64,000 bases of DNA from Nematostella vectensis (taxonomy: Eukaryota; Cnidaria; Anthozoa; Actiniaria; Edwardsiidae): the NCBI RefSeq assembly GCF_932526225.1, contig NC_064042.1, positions 6,007,540 through 6,071,539 on the forward strand, written 5' to 3'. The notes under the pieces were generated by a model. That model searched no databases, was not told where the DNA came from, and saw only the letters and a list, made by a program, of their open reading frames with translations. Numbering within the stretch: position 1 is the stretch's first letter; the number at the start of each line of letters is the position of its first letter. Positions 37,361-46,768 of the stretch are shown here, in pieces. A program made the translations under genes and the position numbers.

Positions 37361-39392
37361 CTATTCTACTGGATTCATTACTCTTCCCATGAACAGCACA
37401 CACTTAGACTTGCAGTGCTGGATCAAGAAAAGGAATGGGTGATCAGCGCGGAACACAAGGGGCTCTCTCATGATGGCACACCTCATCATCATGATCGCTG
37501 CAGTAGCAGCAGCAGCCTCCGTGCCTTCCTCATTCACCTCAACAAACGCCTTGTGAAGTACTGCAGACACAAATAAATGCTCAGGAGGTAGAGAGATCCC
37601 TGTGAAATCTGCTGCAGCCTGATCAAACATCTTTTTCATCCCCAGCTCTTGTAAGGCCTCATTCAACTTGAACTCACTTGTCATCTTAAATTTAGGGATA
37701 TAGACCTCTACATCAGCTGGTCTTTGCGAGGAAACTGAGTTAAAGATGTCTGTCATCTTGTCATGGGTCAGATCTTGCTCAAACCTTGCCAGGCCTTCAG
37801 TTTCATCTGGAAGCACCAGGACCATTGATAACTGAGTATCAACATATGGAAGCTCTAACAATTTACACTTGTACTTGTCACTGTGCAGATACTTGAACTT
37901 TGATTTTTGAAACATCATTTCTACTTCCACTTCATTTGAACTAGTGGTACGGAACTCTGAGGAATGCGAGTGCTCTTTCTTGAATGGCTTGTCCCACATT
38001 CCCTTGAAGTAAATGGCATTCACTAGTGTCAGCCTGGTTAGCATATTGAATACGCCTGGTGCGATCAAGTCGCAAATCTTCTTCTTGGTCCTCTCCTCCA
38101 CCCACTGGTTCACATGCTTCCTGGCACCCTCAAAGTCAGTTTTATAATCCACAAGTGATATATCAGCATCATAGTACTTCTGGCAAATATCTGTAAACTC
38201 TTTAAGGATACTGAAATCTTTCTGCAGGAACAGGTTGTTTGCAATGCTCATCTCATTTGTGGCTCCAGGATTGTTCAGAGCAACAGATAATTCCTTATGC
38301 TCCTGGTGCTTGCTGGGTAGCATGGGCTTATGTCCCTCCCAATGCATCGCTGTAGCCATTTCATCTGCTGTCTCGCCCCGAGCACCAGCATACACCATGC
38401 CGAGTGCTACACATATGCTTGCAGGAGAATAGAATGTGTTTTTTGCAGCATCACCCTTTCCCTGGTAACAAACAGAAATTATCATTTAGAAAAATCATAC
38501 TCATTTTTGGAGGCAGATAGGATTGAGGCAAAGGGGATCAAGTGATTATAAACAGGGGTGGAAAGACTTCAGCTTTAGGAATATGCACAATCTCTGGGTT
38601 ATGCACTGAAGAATAAAACGTGCACTATAACACTTTACCCTGCATGCCCGTACCCAGGGGGGGATGCAAGGGGTGTGGACCCCCCACAACGGCCGAAAGT
38701 CTACTTTCGGTTCTCAACAGACGTCTATTTGTTGACAAAACTATAAAGTATAAGCTAGATCACTCTGGTATGCCATTAGCCAGACTTTATTTCTAGCCAA
38801 ATCTGACAATAAACGTCCCGTGGAGATACTGCAAATGCATAAAAAACCCTCTTTGTTCAGATTTTTTATCCAAAAACTCACCCCCTCTCCCCCCCCCCCC
38901 CCCCCCTCCCCAAGAAAAATTAGGTCCACTTTTTCGGATTTGCACCCCCCCACCCAAGGAAAAATCCTGGGTACGGGCCTGCCCTGACAGCCCGTGAAGG
39001 GTAAAAGGGGGGTCAGGGAGGGGGTTAAACCCCTAAACTCTCCCCCATTCCCATAGATTGCCAAGTGTTGTATAAAAAGAGGTTGGCAAGCCACAAGGGC
39101 GGGGGCGGGGAGACAAGCATAGATCGTTTATGCTAATGATGCGAATTTTTGGTTAGCACTCAAGAAGGAGTGCATAGTATAAATACAGCATAACCCTGTA
39201 AAAGTAGATTCACCGAAACCAACAGTTGATTTTTAAACGTTGTTTGTGGAATTTTCAAACTAAAAATATCGAACAATTACTTACTTTACACACTTACAGT
39301 AAACAAACCTTAATAATTACGATACGACTTACCATCAGGACTTTATGAAGGTCCAGAGTAAATTTGTTGACAGATTCAGCAGCTCCAGCCAT
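37361..39392 (-). CDS. Serpin, intracellular type (two exons)
   Basis: Exon 1 is 39392-39333 (MAGAAESVNKFTLDLHKVLM), donor GTAAGT; exon 2 is 38461-37361. Together they give 386 aa, the usual serpin length. There is no signal peptide, so a cytosolic (clade B-like) serpin is likely. Core motifs are present: LVNAIYFKGMWDKPF, LELPY, FVEVNEEGTEAAAATAA (hinge P18-P6 region) and ADHPFLFLI. The hinge has P17 Glu, P15 Gly, P14 Thr and Ala at P12-P9, the pattern of an inhibitory serpin. Counting from P14 puts P1 at Arg and P1' at Cys (IMMMR|C), so a trypsin-like protease is the probable target. It shares a 242-bp upstream region with the plus-strand serpin. Confidence 0.92.
38645..38981. mobile_element. 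MITE family A, copy 3
   Basis: Left GCCCGTACCCAGGGGGGG and right CCTGGGTACGGGCCTG form terminal inverted repeats. C tracts lie inside the right half (about 38889-38909). It sits in the single intron of the minus-strand serpin. Confidence 0.8.
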
Positions 39393-39634
39393 TTTTTAAG
39401 AGCTGTATTGAGAAGGAACAGAAAATGAGTTGGTTGCGAAACCTTTAGAACTGAACAGCGCAGTGAAACCTAAAACAACAAAGAACTAATCAGTTTTGCT
39501 AACCAATGAGAAGCGGGTTTAGAAAAATAAGACGTCACTTTTATAAATTGCCCAATCAAGTGTATCCTATTCTATAAACTAGGAACGCCTGGCGTATATT
39601 GATTTGTTTTTTTCGACAGAAACGATAAGGCGAA
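39393..39634. promoter_or_regulatory. Shared 242-bp region between divergent serpins
   Basis: The ATGs of the two serpins face away from each other across 242 bp. On the plus strand a TATA-like TTTATAAATT (39540-39549) lies about 87 bp before the plus-strand ATG. A CRE-like GACGTCAC (39531-39538) and CCAAT motifs (39503, 39552) are close by. No clear TATA box faces the minus-strand gene. Co-regulation is an inference from spacing. Confidence 0.5.
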
Positions 39635-40909
39635 ATGCAGCGTGTTTTCTCTTTTCTTTCTCTGGCGTTTTGCCTGGGTCTTACTTGTTCTCTCGAGAAT
39701 GAAAGGGAATCGAGTATGGCTTCAGCCGTAGTGCATGGTAGTAACGATTTTGCGCTAAGAATTCTCCAATCTCTATCGAAATCTAGTGCTAGCAATGTAT
39801 TTTTCTCGCCTCTAAGCATGTCAATGGCTCTCGGTTTAGTATACTTAGGATCAAGAGGAACTACTGCGATTCAGATTGCCAACATTTTTGGATGGAAGGA
39901 GAGTGAATTTGAGGAGACGCATAGGACATTCAAGCAATTCCATGAGGCCCTGCTTACGAGTGATCTTGGTTATGGAGAAATACAACTTGTGAACAAGATT
40001 TGGGGACATGATGAGTTTGAAATACTTGAGGAATTCTTGCATGGGACACGGGAGTTCTACCATTCAGAGATGGCTCAAGTTGACTTTGTAAACAAAGCAT
40101 TTGATGCTAGAAAAGAGGTCAATGCCTGGGTACACCAACAAACTAAAGGGAACATAAAAGAATTGATTCCACATGGAGTTATCAATTCATTGACCAAATT
40201 AATTATTGTTAATGCAGTTTATTTCAAAGGGGTTTGGAAGAAGGAATTTGGAGAAGAGAACACTTTCCATGCTGCATTCTTTGTACCTGAATCCCATGAG
40301 TCAAAGATTGAGGTAGAGATGATGACAGGAAAGATGAAAGTTAATTACTATTATGATGCTGACATCAAGTGTAGAGTAGTAGAGTTGCCCTATAGTGGAG
40401 ATGATACAGCGATGGTGATCATTCTACCTGAAGAGCATAGTGGAATATTTAGTCTGGAGAAAAGCATAGATGTTGAGATCATGGAAAAGTGGAGAAGATT
40501 AATGATAAACACAACTGTTGAGGTATCCATCCCAAAGTTCAGACTGAGTCAAAAGCTTGAGCTAAGATCCCTCTTGCAAGACCTAGGAGTGAGTGACATA
40601 TTTGATTCAAGGAAAGCAGATCTATCAGGCATTTCTGCAGCCAAAGGGCTTTATGTTTCAAGTGCTATTCATAAGGCCCACATAGAGGTTAATGAACGCG
40701 GTACAGTAGCCGCAGCCACCACCGGGGTTGTCATGGCAAAACGATCACTTGATATGAATGAGGTGTTCTATGCTGATCACCCATTTCTTTTCAGTATACA
40801 TCACAAGCCATCTAATGCTATTTTATTTCTAGGTAAAGTTATGCAGCCAACCCGTGTAGGAGAAAAAGTGAGCCCCCACTCAGATAAACCCTTGTCAGAT
40901 GAACTTTAA
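39635..40909 (+). CDS. Secretory serpin with C-terminal SDEL and Lys-Arg reactive centre
   Basis: A single-exon gene of 424 aa. The N-terminus (MQRVFSFLSLAFCLGLTCS) is a signal peptide. Serpin core motifs are present: NVFFSPLSMSMALGLVYLG, IIVNAVYFKGVWKKEF, VVELPY, IHKAHIEVNERGTVAAATTG and YADHPFLFSI. The hinge (P15 Gly, P14 Thr, P12-P10 Ala) fits an inhibitor. P4-P1 reads Met-Ala-Lys-Arg with P1' Ser. The C-terminus extends about 20 residues past the normal serpin end and finishes PLSDEL, a KDEL-like ER retrieval signal. Drosophila Spn4A (HDEL, RRKR loop) and an amphioxus serpin combine ER retention with convertase inhibition, so a similar role is plausible. An AATAAA lies at 41060-41065. Confidence 0.93.
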   Translation: MQRVFSFLSLAFCLGLTCSLENERESSMASAVVHGSNDFALRILQSLSKSSASNVFFSPLSMSMALGLVYLGSRGTTAIQIANIFGWKESEFEETHRTFKQFHEALLTSDLGYGEIQLVNKIWGHDEFEILEEFLHGTREFYHSEMAQVDFVNKAFDARKEVNAWVHQQTKGNIKELIPHGVINSLTKLIIVNAVYFKGVWKKEFGEENTFHAAFFVPESHESKIEVEMMTGKMKVNYYYDADIKCRVVELPYSGDDTAMVIILPEEHSGIFSLEKSIDVEIMEKWRRLMINTTVEVSIPKFRLSQKLELRSLLQDLGVSDIFDSRKADLSGISAAKGLYVSSAIHKAHIEVNERGTVAAATTGVVMAKRSLDMNEVFYADHPFLFSIHHKPSNAILFLGKVMQPTRVGEKVSPHSDKPLSDEL

Positions 40910-42298
40910 TGAGTATACATGTTTTACATAGCTACAGGTTATTTTGATGATTCAATGAAATCAAATTATTTAGATTGACTCAACAATGAGTGCTTTAAGG
41001 AAAAACTGTGTTGTCATTTCCTTTAAGGGTGTACTGACATCTGTTGCTAAGGAAAAGTGAATAAAGCATAAAAGCCTTGTAGAAAGCCATAAGGGTCTGA
41101 TATTTGCCAAGTTGACCACCAAAAGTGTGCTGACTATTATGATGACGTTACCCCATGATGTCATAGATACAGATAAAAGCAAACATTTCAAGTAAAATTG
41201 CTCACAAACAAATATTGAATACGTTTTATGAATCTTGAGGGATGGGTGCATTAAGCCAAGCATGCGTTTCAGAAATGATTGAGTAATTGTTTTTTTTATG
41301 ATTTTTCAAAGGTCCTGAAAGCCAGATTTTTTAAATATAATTTTGGTTTCTGTTAGATTAACGCTAAAACCCATGCTTGGCTATATGAAGAAGATTTTAA
41401 TAAAATTGAATACAGAAAAAATATTGCGTTTTGAAATAATTTGGCGACAAAAAAGCTTTTCTTAGAGAAAACGCAGAACCGGAAGTGAAACAAAGCCCGT
41501 GTGTGAACATCCGGCCTGCTCAGACACACTGATATCTCACATGATGAAATTGAAATGAAGTTTATAAACAAATTCCAATAGTGTTTCGTGGTATTTACAC
41601 TTAAAAAGAACGATATCCGTCATGTCAAGATGGAAATTGAAAGAGTATTTTAAAATTCTGATACAGCGCGCGCTACTTAGATTTTCAGTGCGTGTGCGAG
41701 CGTTTGCAACCGGTGTTTGCAGCGCGCGCAGGTAGTGAAACTGAAAACTTCAAAAAGCTTCAAAAAGGTTGGCTTGACTAAATCTTCGCTGAATCTTCGT
41801 TTTTACAAAATATGGGAAATATCGTCACCCTAAAAAGCTGAGGGGAACTTGAAACGCATATTTTTTTTTATTCTTTTACTTCAGTCAAACTTGTGAATGA
41901 CGAATTCCCTGTTATGTATATGCGCGCGCTCAACGCCACCAGCGTAGCAACGTCGTTACTGAGCAACACTAATGTCAGTACACCCTAAATAATTATGTAG
42001 CTTCCCAATATTCCAAAAATAATAAGAAGAAAAGCCGTGGCTGTGCCACCCCCCTCCCCCAGAGTATTTTCTTAGGGAAATGTTTATGTAGGGAGGGGGT
42101 TGTTAAGTAACAAAATGAAACTTCATACACTATATAAAAAAAAAAAAATGCATACAGAAAGGGAAAAAATCATGCACGTCTTGGAGACAAAAAACAATAG
42201 ATGTACGGCTGAAACCTCCCATCCCCTCTCCCTAAATTAACTGTCCGGCCCGTTACCCCATCCGCTGAACGCCTGAGCCCCCAATCCTCTTATCAGAG
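40910..42298. other. Intergenic region, serpin to UGT cluster
   Basis: Apart from the element at 41026-41986 there is a segment at 42030-42080 (GCCGTGGCTGTGCCACCCCC, AGTATTTTCTTAGGG) that resembles parts of 45080-45150 and 61485-61560. These may be fragments of one repeat family. No gene is seen. Confidence 0.5.
41026..41986. mobile_element. ~960-bp inverted-repeat element
   Basis: Left AGGGTGTACTGACATCTGTT (then GCT) and right AGCAACACTAATGTCAGTAC (then ACCCT) are inverse with a few changes. The interior has CG-rich TGCGCGCGC motifs and no transposase-like frame. Its ends resemble the 141-bp MITE at 30867-31007, so it may be a longer member of that group. Confidence 0.65.
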
Positions 42299-45200
42299 AT
42301 GGCGTCCTTTCATCTCGCCCTCTTACTTGTCGTCGTGTTTTACGCGCATCTCCAGACCGAGTGTAGCGATGGCGCTAAGATCGTGGGTTACCCGATGATG
42401 GGGGGAAGCCAGTACATTGGGATGAAGAGGATCGCGCAAGAGTTAGCCGCCAGAGGACATGAGGTGCGAATATGATATAAGTATTGAATTGTTGATATAG
42501 ACCCTGTGTTAGTGCAACATTTCTCTGCACACGAAAGTAATTTATATTATTTTATACATATATTATACATATTAACTTATCACCTGCATTTACAGATTGC
42601 ACAGTCCCCGTCACTTCCCCTGCGGCTGTGAATGAGCCTCCCCGCAAACTTTTCAGGCAAATAAAATCTCAGCAGGGAGTAATAAGCCGTGATTCTCGAC
42701 AGCTTTTGTGCGATGTTCTTACTTTATTTCGTATAACTCTATTTCGAGGTTTACTCAATAATGTCGATGAGATAAACTAGAGGTTTATCTTATCAATAGT
42801 GCATGTTTAACGTAGAATATTAAAAAGGTTTGTTTTCTTCTGGTGATTTGTTTATTCACTATTTGTCCCCAGGTTCAAGTTCAAATTCCAGTTTATATGA
42901 ATATGCGAAGATATTTACAGGGATCATCTGATCCGCAATAAGCACGAGTTTATCTAGGCGGGTCAGATGTTGTTTTGTATTAGAATATACAATATATATC
43001 TTTGTTTTAAGTCTCACAAACGGATGTCAATGCATTAGGCAACAAAATGCTTCATAAGAATAAAGTTCACAGAACAGAACACGATCATCATCACACAAGC
43101 ATGACGGTCACGCCGTCACAGTCCTCCCCAAATAAGTGTTAAAGCCATATATTCAAAAGTATTTAATTATTTACTTTTATTTATTTATAAGGCTTCTACC
43201 ACTATAGCACATATTGAAATAGCGGTAAGGTTGACACAACAGAGCACGGCTCCAACTCGAGTGTAACCCTTTACAATAAAAGAAAAAAAATAATTGGCAA
43301 ATAATAACAACAACAACTAAAGGAAAACATAAAAAAAGCAATTTAAAAAAAGCCCTAATCTAAATGGCTAATAGCGACAGGATGGTTGCGCAAGAATACT
43401 CCTAGCGTGGCAGCACTTAGGACAAACAGATTTCCACGTAATTGCATTTTCGGCATTGAAAGTAGTTTGGAGCACCTGACTATATCTGACAGCTAGTTTG
43501 TTTTTTAGAAGGAGGGTAGTGATATCTACAGGGAGTGTATTCCACACCTTCAGAATTTGATTGAAAAATGAATTTTGAAAAAGCTCAGTTTACAGAGGGG
43601 TGTGGCTATATCAAGGCTGCTCCTGTAGCGGGACAATCTTACTGATGGCAATGGTTTAAAGTAATGTGAGGATGGAATTATTATTGCCCATATCTTTTAA
43701 GGGGCGTAGCCAGGGGGGTAGCCAAGGGGGCCTGGGCCCCCCCTTCTAGCAGCCAAAACACAATAACTGTATGAGACATTATTGCTAAAATACAGGAAAA
43801 AATACCTTGAAATTGCCTTTTGGACCCCCTCCTGTTAAAAATTCTGGCTATGCCGCTGTCTTTGCAACAGTAAACCCATATATTTACCACAGGTAACCCA
43901 TATATTTACCACAGGAAATCCATATGTTTACCACAGGTAACCCTGTTAGTCAGCTCAATCCAGAAGATCAAGCCAACAGAAGGAATCACTCATGCTGTCT
44001 ACCAAGCACCAGTGGACAAGAACTATATGGAGCAGATGGTTTCCCGTGTCATTCAGAATGGTGTCAAGGAAATATTTAGTAAAACAGGGCTGCTGGGTGT
44101 AATGCCATCATTCTGTGAAGCCACGTTGAATTCTACTGATATAATAGACCTCATGAAAGAGTTTGATATTATGATTTCTGACACGTCGATGCCTTGTGGT
44201 CCCGTGCTCGCCGAATATTTGAACATAACAAGAGTGGACTACTGTCCCGGCTCACCAAGGATTCCCCTATTATACCAGTACCATGCCCCAACTTTTCCAT
44301 CCTACGTCCCCCTATTATTGGCAGGAAACCCAGCTAGAATGAACTTCTTACAAAGAGTTAAAAACACTTTGGTTTACTTGGCTGGGCAAACAATGATGAG
44401 ACTGGTGATGTTTCCAAAGTATGATAATATTAAGCAAAGGTATAATATCAATCCTGAGTTGAGTTTTAGTGAGAGTTTGGGCAGAGCCGAGATGGTATTA
44501 TTCCTGGCAGATCATGCTCTGGATTATCCCTTCCCTTTGTTACCAGGTGAGAAAAGGGTTATGCTATTTTGGGTATTTTCTATCTTTGTAATCATGTTTT
44601 AGGTTGGGCTTTATGATATTGTCATGTTCTTTTTATAGTACATTTTATCAAATTGTTGTCAATATTTATAAGCATGGGTCATCCAAAAATATTTAAGGTA
44701 CTAAATTGATTATTAATATATTATTGAGTATAAGGTTACACATGGCATATATATAAGGACCCTTATGAGCTAGATAGGGGGTGGGTGGGGCTTTGGTTGA
44801 CGCACCTTTCAAGCACATACTTTTGCTATATATTTTGAGATGCAGTACGCGGGTAGAGATATCTTGTATAACTTCGTGATTCAGGGATAAGAAAAATACG
44901 ACTTAAGTTGCTCAATTGCTCAGGAGCACGCACACCTGCCTGCTTGAATTTTCCCTCATTTGTAATTGCATCATCTGGTTGGAGAACTAAGTAATAAGAG
45001 CCGGGTAGCAGGGAGTGTGGCACTGATGGGAAACGTGCCCCATATATTTTCAACAACAACAAAAATCAGGAATTAACCAGTAGGGGCGTGGCTGTGCTTC
45101 CACCCCCAATATTTTCTTAATTATTCTGTATCGTGCACCTCCCCTTCAATGTTCCGAGGCCTACTACACCTTTGCAAATACGAGATGCTAAATACGAGAG

Positions 45201-46301
45201 GTGGTCTCCCTCTCATAAGCGATAGCCTTTGTCGCTCATAAGAGAATAGAATATAGAATATTAAAAAAGAATTATTATTATTTTTATGGCATGTTATCCA
45301 GCACACAAGTTAATCGGTCCGGTGAACATCCAGCCTCCCCGACCCCTCTCCCCAGAGTTCCAACAGATAGTTAACAAGTCAGATGGCGTCATCATCGTAT
45401 CGTTCGGCTCAAATATCGCAGCCATTGCTGATAAAGAAGTCGATGTTTTGGCAGAGGCGTTTGGTCGCCTCAAAGAGACAGTCTTTTGGCGACAGAAAGG
45501 TAAAAATTGCCATTATTTACGGTCTGGTAAATCTACAAAATTTCCTTTTTTTAGAAATTCAGCAAAAACAAAGCATTTTGAAGATTGATTGATGTTCTTT
45601 TCAATCTTGTCAATCAGGGTACATTCCGGCCAATCTGAGCCCCAACATCAAAACCGTTGAATGGCTTCCTCAGAATGATCTCCTGGCGAATGAAAAAACG
45701 CGCGTGTTTGTGTCACATCTTGGCCAGAACAGCTTGTATGAGGCTGGCTATCACGGGATTCCTTTGGTTGGTGTTCCCTTATTTGGTGATCAGTCGGAAA
45801 ACGCTGTGCTTGTGGAGGATAAGGGACTGGGACTAGCAGTCGATATCCACACGGTGACGGCTGACGAGTTGTACCGAACGATACGACGAGTTATCGACGA
45901 GCCCCGGTGAGTTTTTCTGCATTTCAGAGGCCTTGCGGTTTACCCAAAGCCAGGAGACATAAGCAATTGTACTTTTATAAAGAATTTTTGTCATATAGTT
46001 AAAACACGTACCGCATTTCAGATTCAAAGAAAATGCGGCGCGTATTTCCCGCCTGATGCAAGACCGCCGACGCTCCCCGACAGAGGAAGCTGCTGATTGG
46101 ATAGAATACACACTACGTCACAAAAGATTGACACATCTTCGCCCCGCCTCTGTCCACCTTACTTGGTACCAGTACTTTCTTCTTGACGTCATACTCTTCA
46201 TGGGCGCGGTTCTGCTATCTGTTGCCATGGTAATTAGACTTGTATTCAAACTTGTCTGCTCGTGCTGTCGTCGAAAGCAAACGAAGACAAAGACGCAATA
46301 G
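42299..46301 (+). CDS. UDP-glycosyltransferase copy 1 (5 exons)
   Basis: Exons 42299-42463, 43937-44546, 45302-45499, 45618-45906 and 46022-46301 sum to 1542 nt, giving 513 aa in phase. It is a family 1 (UGT) enzyme of the ER membrane, expected to transfer a sugar from a UDP-sugar to small lipophilic acceptors. Layout: signal peptide (MASFHLALLLVVVFYAHLQT), N-terminal acceptor domain, C-terminal donor domain with WLPQND and FVSHLGQNSLYEAGYHGIPL and GDQ, and a C-terminal membrane helix (FLLDVILFMGAVLLSVAMVI) with a basic Lys-rich tail. The usual catalytic His (GSHW/GSHY) is Gln here (GGSQYIGM), whereas the partner Asp (MISDTSMPCG) is kept. AATAAA at 46692-46697. Confidence 0.92.
43190..43600 (-). 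pseudogene. Non-LTR retrotransposon remnant in UGT copy 1 intron 1
   Basis: On the minus strand a frame of about 70 codons (roughly 43592-43375) contains SFFNQILKVWNTLPVDI, typical of the end of a non-LTR retrotransposon reverse transcriptase ORF. It continues to CPKCCHARSILAQPSCRY and stops. AT-rich sequence beyond it may be the 3' UTR. No full reverse-transcriptase domain is present. Confidence 0.55.
43701..43856. mobile_element. MITE family C, copy 2
   Basis: Left GGGGCGTAGCCAGGGGGG and right CTGGCTATGCCGC are inverse ends. The interior (ACAATAACTGTATGAGACAT, CTAAAATACAGGA) matches the copy at 35361-35519. It lies in UGT copy 1 intron 1, close to the exon 2 acceptor array. Confidence 0.75.
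43868..43936 (+). repeat. Tandem copies of the UGT exon 2 acceptor (copy 1)
   Basis: Three units of about 24 bp, each ending TTTACCACAG followed by GTAACCCATA or similar, lead into the true acceptor TTTACCACAG|GTAACCCTG. Each unit thus repeats the polypyrimidine stretch, the AG and the first bases of exon 2. Confidence 0.75.
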
Positions 46302-46768
46302 AAGGCGAAGACGTATGCACGTGATGGTGATGTCTTTGTGGATTAAATCAGTAAATGACGCAATCGAAGGAAGAAAAATACATCAAAAATCTGTTTTAGA
46401 TAAATGCTTATCCTCCCAAGAAATGTGTAATCCATTTTTTCGGCAATCGGAAAAAGTGTCCTCTAGTAGCTTTACACAGCCCACTTTCCATAAAGCTAGG
46501 TCATGGTCATCTTCTCAAGAAAAGCTCATTCTTTTCTTTTTTCCATAAAAAGTTTCCTTATGCTCATGAATGCTCAGAATATAGTCTTTCAATGAGCGAG
46601 AATAAGCGGGAGGACTCCTAGTAAATAGCATCGTTTTTTACTTTATATTAAATGTTAATGAATAATTTTAAACATTTTTTATTTATACTACAATAAAGCC
46701 TAAAGGCTTTCAGCTGCAACTGAGAAATCAGCCGCTGATAATCCGAGCCCGCGGTCCTCTTATCGGAG

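Noticed and set aside
44826..45062. Minus-strand frame in UGT copy 1 intron 2
   Set aside because: No recognisable domain; it lies in repeat-like intronic sequence.
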